Source: an uncultured Croceitalea sp. | GTDB lineage: Bacteria; Bacteroidota; Bacteroidia; Flavobacteriales; Flavobacteriaceae | NCBI GenBank assembly: GCA_937959125.1 | Contig: CALGQU010000171.1 | Span: 1 to 56,758, forward strand | Length of the DNA stretch: 56,758 nt | Direction of reading: 5' to 3' | Shown: piece after piece, positions 8,178-17,136 of the stretch | Position numbering within the stretch: position 1 is the stretch's first letter | Layout: each line of letters starts with the position of its first letter | Made by a program: the position numbers and the translations under genes | The notes under the pieces: generated by a model | Database searches by the model: none | Told to the model about the DNA's origin: nothing | The model's input: the letters and a program-made list of their open reading frames with translations, nothing else

Positions 8178-9218
8178 TTATCTAGCAACCCTGCCAGAGG
8201 CATCGCCTCCCATTAATTTTTCAACTTCTGCCACGGTTACCAAATTTGCATCTCCTTTAATGGTATGTTTCAAACAGGACGCCGCCACGGCAAAATTCAG
8301 TGCGTTCTGATCATCTTCAGGATAGTTTAACAACCCATAAATGAGCCCTCCCATAAAGGAATCCCCACCACCTACACGATCCACAATATCGGTGATTTGA
8401 TACTCTGGTGATTTGAACATTTTTTGTCCATTATAGAGCACACCTGCCCAAGTATTGTGGGATGCCGAGATGGATCCCCTTAAAGTTGTGATCACTTTTT
8501 TGGCCCTTGGAAATTTTTCCATCATCTGTTTACAAACAGATAAAAAGGCTTCTGCCTTTACATGTTCTCCTTGTGTGGTTATATCTAGCCCTTCTGGTTT
8601 GATTCCAAAGTGTTTTTCTGCGTCTTCCTCATTTCCCAAAATAATATCGCAATAGGAAGTGAGCTCTGTCATGATCTCTTCTGGTGCCACACCGTATTTC
8701 CAAAGTTTTGCCCTATAATTTAGATCTGTGGAAATTGTGATACCCTTTTCCCGGGCAATTTTGACCGCTTCCAAACAAACATCGGCGGCTCCTTGGGAAA
8801 TTGCGGGGGTAATACCGGTCCAATGAAACCATGCTACACCATCAAAAACACTGTCCCAATCGATCATTCCTTTTTCAATTTCCGCAATGGCAGAATGCGC
8901 ACGATCGTATACCACTTTACTGCCCCTACTAACGGCACCGGTTTCTAGGAAGTAGATGCCAAGACGATCACCGCCATAAACGATCTTATCAACCCCAACC
9001 CCTCTTTTGCGCATTTCCATCATGGCACATTGGCCCAAATCATTTTTTGGCAAACGGGTAACAAAATCTACCGGTACCCCATAATTGGCAAGTGAGACGG
9101 CAACGTTGGATTCTCCACCCCCATAGACCGCATCAAAGCTATTGGCTTGGGAAAATCTTAAAAAACCAGGAGGTGCTAGCCTGAGCATTATTTCACCAAA
9201 GGTCACTACTTTTTTCAT
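8178..9218 (-). CDS. kdgK: 2-keto-3-deoxygluconate kinase (PfkB family)
   Basis: Phosphorylates 2-keto-3-deoxygluconate to KDPG with ATP in the cytoplasm. The 346-residue protein shows both PfkB signatures: the substrate-side GGGESNVA at residues 33-40 and the anion-hole/catalytic motif VGGGDSFMGG at 282-291, with Asp286 as the base. It lies between uxaC (10-base gap) and the KDPG aldolase gene, which fixes the substrate better than the fold alone would. Adenosine or fructose kinases share the fold, but the context makes them unlikely. Confidence 0.92.
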   Translation of the reverse strand: MKKVVTFGEIMLRLAPPGFLRFSQANSFDAVYGGGESNVAVSLANYGVPVDFVTRLPKNDLGQCAMMEMRKRGVGVDKIVYGGDRLGIYFLETGAVSRGSKVVYDRAHSAIAEIEKGMIDWDSVFDGVAWFHWTGITPAISQGAADVCLEAVKIAREKGITISTDLNYRAKLWKYGVAPEEIMTELTSYCDIILGNEEDAEKHFGIKPEGLDITTQGEHVKAEAFLSVCKQMMEKFPRAKKVITTLRGSISASHNTWAGVLYNGQKMFKSPEYQITDIVDRVGGGDSFMGGLIYGLLNYPEDDQNALNFAVAASCLKHTIKGDANLVTVAEVEKLMGGDASGRVAR

Positions 9219-9228
9219 TGAATTTGAA

Positions 9229-10653
9229 TTAAAAACTTAAATATTCCTTTGCATTATAATAACAGATATCTTGTACTATCCTTCCAATCCAGTCGATATC
9301 GTTGGGTAGTTCCCCGTTCTGAATTTGTGTTCCAAAAAAATTGCATAAAATGCGTCTAAAATACTCATGCCTTGGAAAGGACATAAAGCTTCTTGAGTCT
9401 GTCAACATGCCCACAAAACAACTTATCAAACCCATACTGGCAAGGGTTTTCATTTGCTGTTCCATTCCCTCTTTTTGATCTAGGAACCACCAGCCTGACC
9501 CCCATTGTACCTTCCCTTTAACACTACCATCGTTAAAATTTCCTATCATAGTTGCGAATAAGGCATTATCTGCAGGATTGAGATTATAGATTATGGTTTT
9601 TGCCAGTTTGTTGTTTTTGTCCAATTTGTCAAAGAACTTGGCCAAGGCATCCGCCTGAAGACGATCACCCATGGAATCCAAACCAGTATCAGGACCTAGG
9701 TTTTTGAACAGCCTGCTGCTCACATTCCTAATGGGGCCTAAATGGTATTGTTGTACCCAACCCAGTTCATGGTATGATTCTCCTAAGAACAGTAATACCG
9801 CACTCTTAAATTTTAGGGCTTCCGTTTTGTTTGGAAGTTTTCCTTTGCGACGGTTATCAAAAATCAGATGTATCTCGGATAGGGTAAAATCTTCTGCAAA
9901 CATTTGCGGTAGACCATGATCACTTAGTCTGCAACCTTGCTCTTTGAAATAGAGCATTCGTTTTTTGATGGCCTCTAGAAAAGCACAATACGAATTGATT
10001 TCAATATTGGCCACATTGCCCAAACGATCAACATAGGTGCTAAAGTTCCCATCCTCTATCATCAAACACTTATCTGGTCTAAAGGACATACTTGCTTTAA
10101 CGTCAAAATCACTTTTGGCGAGCATCTTATGGTGTTCTAGGCTGTCTATGGGGTCATCGGTAGTGCAAAGGGCCTCGACGTTCATTTTAGAAACTAACTT
10201 GCGCGTACTGTACGCCTGATCGTTCACCTTTTCCGAAAGACTATCAAATAGAAAACCTGCGTTTTTTTCTTTAAGAAGGGCAGGTTCGTCAAAGTACCTT
10301 ACCAATTCTAAGTGGGTCCAATGGAACAAAGGATTCCCTATGGTGTATGGAACGGTATATCCCCACTTGATAAATTTTTCTTTATCACTTTTATTTCCAG
10401 TGATAAAGGCCTCATCTATTCCTAAAGTGCGCATAGCACGCCATTTATAGTGGTCACCTTCAACCCATAGTTTCGTGATGTTGTCAAACACCGTATCCTG
10501 GGCCAATTGCTTTGGGGACAAATGATTGTGATAATCGATTATAGGAAGGGAGCTTGCATAGCGGTGGTACAGCACTTTTGAATGCTTGTTGCTCAAAAGA
10601 AAGTCATCATGTATAAATGGAGTAGTAGCTACTATTGCCTTTTTATTTTTCAT
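9229..10653 (-). CDS. uxaC: Glucuronate isomerase (uronate isomerase)
   Basis: Interconverts D-glucuronate with D-fructuronate and D-galacturonate with D-tagaturonate. The 474-residue length is normal for the family. The amidohydrolase-fold metal motif is DYHNHLSP, with His42 and His44; further family blocks include [10 protein letters not shown] and the C-terminal [20 protein letters not shown]. The start codon overlaps the uxuA stop by 4 bases, indicating translational coupling. It catalyses the first cytoplasmic step after TRAP uptake. Confidence 0.95.
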   Translation of the reverse strand: MKNKKAIVATTPFIHDDFLLSNKHSKVLYHRYASSLPIIDYHNHLSPKQLAQDTVFDNITKLWVEGDHYKWRAMRTLGIDEAFITGNKSDKEKFIKWGYTVPYTIGNPLFHWTHLELVRYFDEPALLKEKNAGFLFDSLSEKVNDQAYSTRKLVSKMNVEALCTTDDPIDSLEHHKMLAKSDFDVKASMSFRPDKCLMIEDGNFSTYVDRLGNVANIEINSYCAFLEAIKKRMLYFKEQGCRLSDHGLPQMFAEDFTLSEIHLIFDNRRKGKLPNKTEALKFKSAVLLFLGESYHELGWVQQYHLGPIRNVSSRLFKNLGPDTGLDSMGDRLQADALAKFFDKLDKNNKLAKTIIYNLNPADNALFATMIGNFNDGSVKGKVQWGSGWWFLDQKEGMEQQMKTLASMGLISCFVGMLTDSRSFMSFPRHEYFRRILCNFFGTQIQNGELPNDIDWIGRIVQDICYYNAKEYLSF

Positions 10654-11843
10654 GATAGATTAGTTGTTTCAAAGCTTCTTGATAGGGCATATTGCAGTCC
10701 TCTTAACTCTGCCAGCCCACGTAAACGGCCAATTGCTGAATATCCGGGATTTGTCTTCTTGCTAAGATCATCCAACATCTGGTGACCGTGATCTGGGCGC
10801 ATGGGCATGCGATGGTCACTTCTGCCAGCTAAGATCCTCTTCTGCTGTTCGTTCAATAGCGCCTGCATTACCCGGTACATATCCACATCACCATCCAAAT
10901 GATCTGCTTCATAAAAATTGCCTTTAACATCTCTTGATGTACTTCTTAAATGCACAAAGTTTATTCGATGGCCCAAATCCGTTACCATCTGTGGCAGATC
11001 ATTATCTTCTCTTACTCCATACGATCCTGTACAAAAACAGAGTCCGTTGTTGGGACTATCGTATGCTGCAAGCAATGCTTTGGCATCTTCTGCTGTGCTA
11101 ATCACCCTTGGAAGGCCAAGAATGGGGTATGGGGGATCATCTGGATGGATGGCCAGATTGACTTTTGCTTTTTCTGCTATAGGGGCTATGGTTTTTATAA
11201 AGGCATATAAATTGTACCGTAAAGTACTGTCATCAATATGGGCATAGGTATTTAAAGCTTCTTGAAATTGACTTAAGGTATATCCTTCCTCTGCACCCGG
11301 AAGTCCGGCAATGATATTTTTGACCAAAGTTTCTTTTTTGGTTTCGGACATTTGAGCGTAATATGCTTTTGCTTTTTCTTGCTCTACGTCATTATATGCA
11401 TTTTGCGCACCTGGACGTTTGAGTATATAAAGTTCAAAGACCGCAAATTCAAGTGCGTCAAAACGCAGTGCTTTAGAACCATCTGGCATTTTATAACTCA
11501 AGTCTGTTCTGGTCCAATCCAATATTGGCATAAAATTATAGCATACGGTATCAATGCCCATTGCGCCTAGGTTTGCAAGGCTAATTTTATAGTTTTCAAT
11601 ATATTTTATAAAATCACCCGTACGTCGCTTTATGTCTTCATGAACAGGGACGCTCTCAACAACGGACCATTGCAATCCGGCCGCTTCAACCTGCTCTTTG
11701 CGTTTCAGTATTTCTGATTTTGTCCAAACTTCTCCATTTGGAATATGGTGGAGTGCCGTTACAATTCCTGTGGCACCGGCTTGTTTTATATCTGATAGGG
11801 CCACAGGGTCGTTAGGCCCGTACCATCTCCATGTTTGTTCCAT
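10650..11843 (-). CDS. uxuA: Mannonate dehydratase
   Basis: Dehydrates D-mannonate to 2-keto-3-deoxygluconate, using divalent metal in a TIM-barrel fold. I place the start at 11843 ([12 protein letters not shown]), the conserved N-terminus of UxuA, giving 397 residues. An in-frame ATG at 11852 is also possible; the frame reaching 11885 would overlap the upstream gene. Blocks such as [28 protein letters not shown] and DHGHQML are family-typical. The product feeds kdgK. The start lies about 10 bases past the upstream oxidoreductase stop. Confidence 0.94.
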   Translation of the reverse strand: MEQTWRWYGPNDPVALSDIKQAGATGIVTALHHIPNGEVWTKSEILKRKEQVEAAGLQWSVVESVPVHEDIKRRTGDFIKYIENYKISLANLGAMGIDTVCYNFMPILDWTRTDLSYKMPDGSKALRFDALEFAVFELYILKRPGAQNAYNDVEQEKAKAYYAQMSETKKETLVKNIIAGLPGAEEGYTLSQFQEALNTYAHIDDSTLRYNLYAFIKTIAPIAEKAKVNLAIHPDDPPYPILGLPRVISTAEDAKALLAAYDSPNNGLCFCTGSYGVREDNDLPQMVTDLGHRINFVHLRSTSRDVKGNFYEADHLDGDVDMYRVMQALLNEQQKRILAGRSDHRMPMRPDHGHQMLDDLSKKTNPGYSAIGRLRGLAELRGLQYALSRSFETTNLS

Positions 11844-11853
11844 TCCTTCCATA

Positions 11854-12705
11854 TCATACACCGCTAAAAGCACTAAATCCACCATCTATGGGCACCACTA
11901 TCCCAGTTACGAATTTTGATTGATCGCCGGCAAGCCACAATGTGGTGCCCACCAAATCCTCGGGCTCTCCAAAGCGTCCCATTGGTGTGTGGGTCAAAAT
12001 GGTTTCTCCCCTGTCTGTCAACGAACCATTTTCATTGGTGAGCAAGCTTCTATTTTGGTCCGTTAGAAAAAACCCCGGTGCCAGTGCGTTTACGCGAATC
12101 CCGGACTTGGCAAAATGCACGGCCAACCATTGCGTAAAGTTACTTATAGCAGCCTTTGCCGCACTATATGCTGGTATTTTGGTTAAGGGTCTGTAGGCGT
12201 TCATTGAAGAAATATTCAATATGGAACCCCCTTCTTTCCCTACCATATCTTTGGCAAAAACTTGTGTGGGCAAAAGAGTTCCTATGAAGTTCAGATTAAA
12301 TACGAATTCGATTCCCTTTGGATCTAATTTAAAAAATGTGACCAAGTCCTCATTGGCACTAAGGTCATCCATTTCAAAGTAGGGCTTCTGGGTTGTTCCC
12401 TTGGGGTGGTTTCCCCCAGCACCGTTGATTAGCAGATTACAAGGCCCCAGTTGATCATGGATGCGTTCTTTCGCTTTTTCAATACTGTCCTTTTCAAGCA
12501 CATTGGTTTTGATCCCAATTGCTATGCCACCTTTATTTGTTATTGAGCGGGCAATCTCTTCTGCTGCATCTTGGTTTAAATCTAGGATGGCAACCTTTGC
12601 CCCCTGCTGGGCAAAAGCCTTACACAATGTGCTGCATAGGATTCCACCACCACCGGTAACCACAACTACCTTATCATACCATGACCCTTGCTCCTTATTT
12701 TCCAT
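11854..12705 (-). CDS. SDR-family oxidoreductase, probable D-mannonate (fructuronate) oxidoreductase
   Basis: First gene of the uronate operon, 283 residues. It is a classical short-chain dehydrogenase: TGGG nucleotide-binding loop at residues 17-20, the NGAG element at 94-97, catalytic Ser167, and the YSAAK signature with Tyr180 and Lys184. The pathway needs a fructuronate to mannonate reduction between UxaC and UxuA, and no other candidate is present. SDR enzymes fill this step in other bacteria in place of the long-chain UxuB of E. coli. The reaction is inferred from context; the fold is plain. Confidence 0.85.
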   Translation of the reverse strand: MENKEQGSWYDKVVVVTGGGGILCSTLCKAFAQQGAKVAILDLNQDAAEEIARSITNKGGIAIGIKTNVLEKDSIEKAKERIHDQLGPCNLLINGAGGNHPKGTTQKPYFEMDDLSANEDLVTFFKLDPKGIEFVFNLNFIGTLLPTQVFAKDMVGKEGGSILNISSMNAYRPLTKIPAYSAAKAAISNFTQWLAVHFAKSGIRVNALAPGFFLTDQNRSLLTNENGSLTDRGETILTHTPMGRFGEPEDLVGTTLWLAGDQSKFVTGIVVPIDGGFSAFSGV

Positions 12706-12767
12706 ATTCTATTTTTCTGTGTACTTTTAACACGGAACTAAAGTACTGTTTTTTTTTATTTAAAAAA
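12706..12767. promoter_or_regulatory. Divergent promoter region with inverted-repeat operator candidate
   Basis: GTACTTT at 12721-12727 and AAAGTAC at 12740-12746 form a perfect 7-bp inverted repeat with a 12-base spacer. The right arm, read leftward, gives TACTTTAG (12738-12745), one mismatch from the Bacteroidota -7 box TAnnTTTG and about 32 bases before the operon start. The left arm, read rightward, gives TACTTTTA (12722-12729), about 38 bases before the regulator start. A regulator bound here would cover both promoters. Confidence 0.5.
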
Positions 12768-13475
12768 ATGGATGAATTATTTTTAATGAAAATTATGAAG
12801 GATTTTAGAAAAGAATTAGACAGTATAGAGGTTACCCTTGACTCTTTTGAGTGTTCCATTACAACAGATATTGCGGTTTTTGGTTTTGTAGATGATACTT
12901 TAAAAGTATTGATGACCCTAAGATCGGTAGGTAATTATGAGAATCATTGGATGCTGCCGGGTGGTGCCATGGAAAGGAAAGAGACACTTGAAGACTGTAC
13001 ATCAAAGGTATTATTTGCCTTAATGGGTTTTAAAAACATCCATTTTGAGCAGGTTGGTGCCTACGGGGCTATAGATAGGCACCCATTGAAACGGGTTGTT
13101 ACTGTATGCTTCTTTGCACTTGTAAAGCCTGAGAACCATCCTATTGTGGTTAAAGGCAAGGTAGCCAACGTTGATTGGTTTCCGGTTGACCAACTACCCT
13201 GCAACATTGGTTTTGATCATGCATTGCTTATTAAAGATGCTACAGCTTCTCTAAAAAGAAATATTGAGAACAGACTTATCCTTAGGGAGCTCTTGCCAGA
13301 GAAATTTACATTGACAGAACTTCAAGTACTTCATGAAAGGATTTTGGGAATGCCCCTAGACAAAAGAAATTTTAGAAAACGTATCTTTCTTAAGGACATC
13401 CTTACCAGTACCGAAGAAAAGAAAATAGGGATCAAAGGTGGGCCCCTGCTCTATACGTTTAAAAAGGACGTATGA
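12768..13475 (+). CDS. Nudix-fold winged-helix transcriptional regulator, probable uronate-operon regulator
   Basis: A 235-residue protein with an N-terminal Nudix domain (about 25-160) and a C-terminal winged-helix region (about 170-235, LTELQVLHERILG...DKRNFRKRI), as in the NrtR/AraR group of regulators. The Nudix box starts correctly (G66 x5 E72), but the REUxEE core reads KVLFAL at residues 80-85. All catalytic glutamates are therefore gone and the domain should sense a ligand, not hydrolyse it. A Nudix-type regulator (AraR) controls arabinose use in Bacteroides. Its divergent position suggests this one controls the uronate operon, perhaps binding a pathway intermediate. I start at the ATG at 12768; the open frame extends upstream into the promoter region. 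Confidence 0.85.
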   Translation: MDELFLMKIMKDFRKELDSIEVTLDSFECSITTDIAVFGFVDDTLKVLMTLRSVGNYENHWMLPGGAMERKETLEDCTSKVLFALMGFKNIHFEQVGAYGAIDRHPLKRVVTVCFFALVKPENHPIVVKGKVANVDWFPVDQLPCNIGFDHALLIKDATASLKRNIENRLILRELLPEKFTLTELQVLHERILGMPLDKRNFRKRIFLKDILTSTEEKKIGIKGGPLLYTFKKDV

Positions 13476-13489
13476 ATGCGCCCTAATCT

Positions 13490-13830
13490 AAATTGCTTTG
13501 ATGTTTAAGCTAGGTTAAGGCTTTCGTATAGCCAACGGCATCTATGCCCTTCTTTTGCCATCCCATGGCTATCGGCTAGGGGCTCCAACATTCAGTTTTA
13601 AGCCAGCATTGGCTTATTGTTAGCGGACCTCGGCGAACTTTATCGATGTATTCTTGCCATGGTGGCCGCCCTACCCACGACGGTAAACGGTGCTGCAGGG
13701 AACACCTATTTTTAAGGGCTATATAAGATTTGTCAAAGCCAACCTTCAGATATGCCTCAATACGGTACCTTTGCTCAAGGTCAAGTTGTTTATATTTCAT
13801 TGTAATACAAATTTGGACCTTGACTTTTCA
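13490..13830 (-). pseudogene. IS30-family transposase remnant (5' end only, frameshifted)
   Basis: The minus strand from 13800 begins MKYKQLDLEQRYRIEAYLK, the characteristic N-terminal helix-turn-helix opening of IS30-type transposases. After about 30 codons the frame breaks: the continuation KIGVPCSTVYRRG, matching the second HTH helix, is read in the next frame. Beyond this only stop-riddled pieces remain, and the catalytic DDE domain is absent. The element is dead and truncated. It sits in the 417-base gap between the regulator and the MFS gene; I could not define terminal inverted repeats or a target duplication. Confidence 0.72.
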
Positions 13831-13892
13831 GCTGGGCAAGGACACAGCTGATTTTATTTTGTATCGCACTTATCACTTGAACATGGCAACCC

Positions 13893-15104
13893 ATGAAATC
13901 TAAGAAAACCGCCTTACTCTTTATTTTTATTACTATCCTTGTCGATGTCATTGGTATTGGGATTATCCTTCCTATTATTCCAGACTTTATCATGCAATTA
14001 ACAGGGGAGGGCAACCATAAGGCCGTTATCTATGGCATGTGGTTGACCACCGCTTTTGCGGGCATGCAGTTTCTTTTTTCTCCGGTATTAGGAGAAATAT
14101 CGGACCAATATGGTCGTAAACCCATTCTGCTATTGTCCCTTTTAGGACTTAGCATTGACTATATGATCCATGCTTGGGCACCAACCATATTATGGCTGTT
14201 TGTTGGACGGTTTTTGGCAGGAATTACCGGAGCCAGCTTTACCGTAGCATCCGCCTATATCGCAGATATTAGTACTAAGGAGGAGAAAGCCAAAAACTTT
14301 GGCCTGATCGGGGCGGCGTTTGGTCTTGGCTTTATCATAGGGCCCGGTATTGGTGGCTTTTTTGGTGAGATGGATATTAGACTTCCCTTTTATATTGCGG
14401 CGGGCTTGACCTTTGCCAACTTTTTGTTCGGATGGTTGTTTGTGCCAGAGTCCTTACCTATGGAAAATAGGAGACCCTTCAATCTAAAGAAGATGATACC
14501 TGGCGTTTCTTTGGTAAGTTTAAAACGATATAAAGGGGTTTTGCTATTGATTAGTGCTTTCTTTCTAGCCAATTTAGCGGGACAGGCCTTACCCTCTACT
14601 TGGTCGTATTTTGCCATAGAACGTTTTGATTGGAATCCCAAACAGATAGGACTCTCCTTAGTGGCAGTAGGGCTTATGGTAGCTATTGTACAAGGCTTTT
14701 TAGTAGGAAAGGCAGTAACATTATTTGGTAAGCGTAAGGTGGTTACTTTTGGTTTTTTGTTATGGACCTTGGGCATGTTTTTGTTTTCAGTAGCCAGTGA
14801 ACCGTGGATGTTGTACGCTTTTTTAATTCCCTATGCCTTGGGCGGGGTTGCAGGGCCTACGGTACAAGGCATCATCTCCAATCAGGTTTCAGAAAAAGAA
14901 CAAGGCAATTTACAAGGCTCCATAACCGCTTTGGTCAGTGTTACCGCTATTTTGGGACAGCTGATTTTCTCGCCCGTATTTTATTATTTTGTCCGCCCAG
15001 GGACAACACTCTATTTCCCAGGGGCGGCCTATGGCCTTGCGGGAGTGTTTTTATTGACCGCTTTTGTTTTGGCCAAAATTGCAATGGATAGGATTTCCCT
15101 ATGA
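13893..15104 (+). CDS. MFS transporter, TetA-like drug/proton antiporter subfamily
   Basis: A 403-residue inner-membrane protein with about 12 hydrophobic helices. Family signs are the N-terminal helix with DVIGIGIILPIIPDF, motif A in the loop between helices 2 and 3 (GEISDQYGRKP) and motif C-like GPGIGGFFGE at the end of helix 5. This is the DHA1 family that includes Tet exporters and many unrelated drug or sugar effluxers; no resistance should be assumed. It is monocistronic, with an imperfect hairpin just after the stop. Confidence 0.85.
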   Translation: MKSKKTALLFIFITILVDVIGIGIILPIIPDFIMQLTGEGNHKAVIYGMWLTTAFAGMQFLFSPVLGEISDQYGRKPILLLSLLGLSIDYMIHAWAPTILWLFVGRFLAGITGASFTVASAYIADISTKEEKAKNFGLIGAAFGLGFIIGPGIGGFFGEMDIRLPFYIAAGLTFANFLFGWLFVPESLPMENRRPFNLKKMIPGVSLVSLKRYKGVLLLISAFFLANLAGQALPSTWSYFAIERFDWNPKQIGLSLVAVGLMVAIVQGFLVGKAVTLFGKRKVVTFGFLLWTLGMFLFSVASEPWMLYAFLIPYALGGVAGPTVQGIISNQVSEKEQGNLQGSITALVSVTAILGQLIFSPVFYYFVRPGTTLYFPGAAYGLAGVFLLTAFVLAKIAMDRISL

Positions 15105-15148
15105 ACTCGTTTAGACTTTTGCTGAAAAACCTAAAAGAGTTTTATAGC
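15105..15148 (+). terminator. Probable terminator after the MFS gene
   Basis: ACTCGTTTAG at 15105-15114 pairs with CTAAAAGAGT at 15131-15140 (one mismatch), followed by a short T-rich run. It begins immediately after the stop codon. Confidence 0.4.
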
Positions 15149-15230
15149 AAGAGAACACTTAATTTAAATTTTCATGTAACATTTTTAGGGTACTGCATCT
15201 AAATGGAAAAACGATTCAAAATTCTATCAC

Positions 15231-16082
15231 ATGAAAACGATGAAAACCCTTGTTCTTTTGGCACTTCTAATAACTGTATTCGCATCCTCCAAAGCCCAAT
15301 ATCAAGAATTTAGCGTGGAGGTAATAGGTTCTGGGCAACCTATATTGTTGTTTCCGGGATTTGCGTGCCCCGGTGATGTTTGGGAGGAAACCGTCGTGGA
15401 ACTTTCAAAAAATTACCAATGCCATGTATTTACCTTTGCCGGTTTTGGAGAAGTGCCACCCCTATCCTTTCCTTGGTTTCCAAAAGTGGAAGCAGCGGTT
15501 TTGGATTACATCCATAAAGAATCCCTTAAAAACCCTAAACTTATAGGGCATAGTCTGGGCGGTACGCTGGCACTTTCCCTAGCATCAAAAGCCGCTATAT
15601 TTGAGGAACTGGTCATTGTGGATGCATTGACGGCAACCGGGGCGTTGTTTTTTCCGGATTACAAAAGTGAGAACATGGTGTACGATAGTCCATACAACAA
15701 CAACCTTTTGGCGATGGGCGATGATGATTTTAAAGGGATGGCACAACAAATGGCCTCTGGGATGACCCTCAACAAGGAAAAACAAGGACAACTTGTGGAT
15801 TGGATGCTAAAAGCGGATAGGGAAACCTATGTCTATGGATATACCGATTATCTAAAAGTAGATTTACGAGAGGCCGTAGGCCAAATTAAAAGTCCGGTGA
15901 CCATTTTAGCGGCGACCCATCCTTTTGGAAAAGAAGCGGCCAAAAAAACTTATGAAAGCCAATACGCCAACCTAAAAGACTACACCCTTACATTTGCCGA
16001 AGGGGCGGCACACTTTATTATGTATGACAAACCCGAATGGTTTTTGAAGGAAATTACACGTGCGCTTTCTTCCAATGAATGA
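15231..16082 (+). CDS. Secreted alpha/beta hydrolase
   Basis: A 283-residue hydrolase with an N-terminal signal peptide (residues 1-23, ending ASSKAQ), so it probably acts in the periplasm. The nucleophile elbow GHSLGG places Ser108, and His261 in EGAAHFIMYDKPEW is the likely catalytic His. An acid in the region around Asp206-Asp211 or later would complete the triad. The substrate is unknown. The stop codon lies inside the start of a sigma-factor gene (8-base overlap), so the enzyme is co-translated with an ECF sigma factor, an unusual pairing. An alternative start is the ATG 9 bases downstream. Confidence 0.85.
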   Translation: MKTMKTLVLLALLITVFASSKAQYQEFSVEVIGSGQPILLFPGFACPGDVWEETVVELSKNYQCHVFTFAGFGEVPPLSFPWFPKVEAAVLDYIHKESLKNPKLIGHSLGGTLALSLASKAAIFEELVIVDALTATGALFFPDYKSENMVYDSPYNNNLLAMGDDDFKGMAQQMASGMTLNKEKQGQLVDWMLKADRETYVYGYTDYLKVDLREAVGQIKSPVTILAATHPFGKEAAKKTYESQYANLKDYTLTFAEGAAHFIMYDKPEWFLKEITRALSSNE

Positions 16083-16575
16083 TCTCAACCAACAATTTGA
16101 AGTCATCTATCGTGACAACTATGAAAAAGTTATGCGGCTATGCCGTGGCTATGCCTCTGGGGATGCAGTATTGGCCCACGATTTGGTGCAGGAGGTGTTT
16201 GTTAAGGTCTGGGAAAGTTTAGCAAAATTCAAAGGAAACAGTCAGGTATCCACATGGATTTACCGCATTGCCGTAAACACCTGTTTGATGCGCCTTAGAA
16301 AGAAGAAACGCTATCTGTTCCAAGGAGAACTTCAAAACGAAGTGGTGGCAGAAAATGAAGGCCAAAGCAGTATCAAAGAACAGCAATTTAAAAAAATGTA
16401 CCAGTGTATAGCCAAGCTTTCATCAACCAACAAGAGTATTATTTTAATGGAATTGGAAGGACTTTCCCAAAAGGAGATTGCTCACGTAATGGGCATGAAA
16501 CATGAAGCCATAAGAACAAGAATCCACAGAATAAAAATCCAACTTTCTAAATGCGTCACCCATGGAGGAGTATGA
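16075..16575 (+). CDS. ECF-type RNA polymerase sigma factor
   Basis: A 166-residue sigma-70 family factor starting at the ATG at 16075 (MNDLNQQFEVIYRDNYEKV), which overlaps the hydrolase stop by 8 bases. Region 2 is visible as HDLVQEVFVKVWESLAKFKG with TWIYRIAVN after it. Region 4 is LSQKEIAHVMGMKHEAIRTRIHRIK, the -35-binding helix-turn-helix. The 3' end overlaps the next gene by 14 bases. The neighbour is a small membrane protein, the usual place of an anti-sigma factor, so control by membrane sequestration is likely. Confidence 0.9.
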   Translation: MNDLNQQFEVIYRDNYEKVMRLCRGYASGDAVLAHDLVQEVFVKVWESLAKFKGNSQVSTWIYRIAVNTCLMRLRKKKRYLFQGELQNEVVAENEGQSSIKEQQFKKMYQCIAKLSSTNKSIILMELEGLSQKEIAHVMGMKHEAIRTRIHRIKIQLSKCVTHGGV

Positions 16576-17122
16576 AAAAATAAAACAAGTCTGGCAGGAA
16601 CAATCCATTACACAACCTTCGGAGCAGGACTTTAGAAATTTAAAGGACCGTATTGCCCTAGTGGCGGCAAAGCAAAAAATTGGCAATATCGTATTGTTGG
16701 TAACGGCGGGGATTTTGGTGTACTTCTTTTATCATATTGGGGCAATAGCTATGACCAAGGTGGCCCTTGCGTTAGCGGCAATGATAGGGGTTTTGTTGCT
16801 CCGTGTTGCAGTGGAACTATTTAGTATCCATACCTTAAAAAAGATTTCAGCAGCTCTGGATTTTACCAGTTTTAACAGCAAACTTGCAGCTTATTACAAA
16901 AAGCGGATTGGTGTCCATTTCATATTGACGCCTATAGCCCTATTGATTTATTGCTATAGCTTTTGGACCTTGTTGCCTAGTTTTAAGATGAGCCTATCCG
17001 AAGGATTTTACCAATATATTAGTGTCTCCTCTTTGGTCATATTGGTTGTACTTGGGATTTTGATTTTTACCCAAGCATATAAGGAACTACGGATTCTTAA
17101 GGGTTTAAAAAGCGATGTTTAG
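16562..17122 (+). CDS. Membrane protein, probable anti-sigma partner
   Basis: A 186-residue protein with a soluble N-terminal stretch of about 50 residues (MEEYEKIKQVWQEQ...) and four hydrophobic segments (about 45-62, 65-85, 117-140, 152-172). I recognise no named domain. It overlaps the sigma gene by 14 bases, and the cytoplasmic amphipathic N-terminus followed by membrane helices resembles the layout of Bacteroidota anti-sigma factors, so this role is inferred. It converges with the sulfatase gene, leaving 14 bases between stops. Confidence 0.7.
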   Translation: MEEYEKIKQVWQEQSITQPSEQDFRNLKDRIALVAAKQKIGNIVLLVTAGILVYFFYHIGAIAMTKVALALAAMIGVLLLRVAVELFSIHTLKKISAALDFTSFNSKLAAYYKKRIGVHFILTPIALLIYCYSFWTLLPSFKMSLSEGFYQYISVSSLVILVVLGILIFTQAYKELRILKGLKSDV

Positions 17123-17136
17123 GGAAATCAAAAGCA

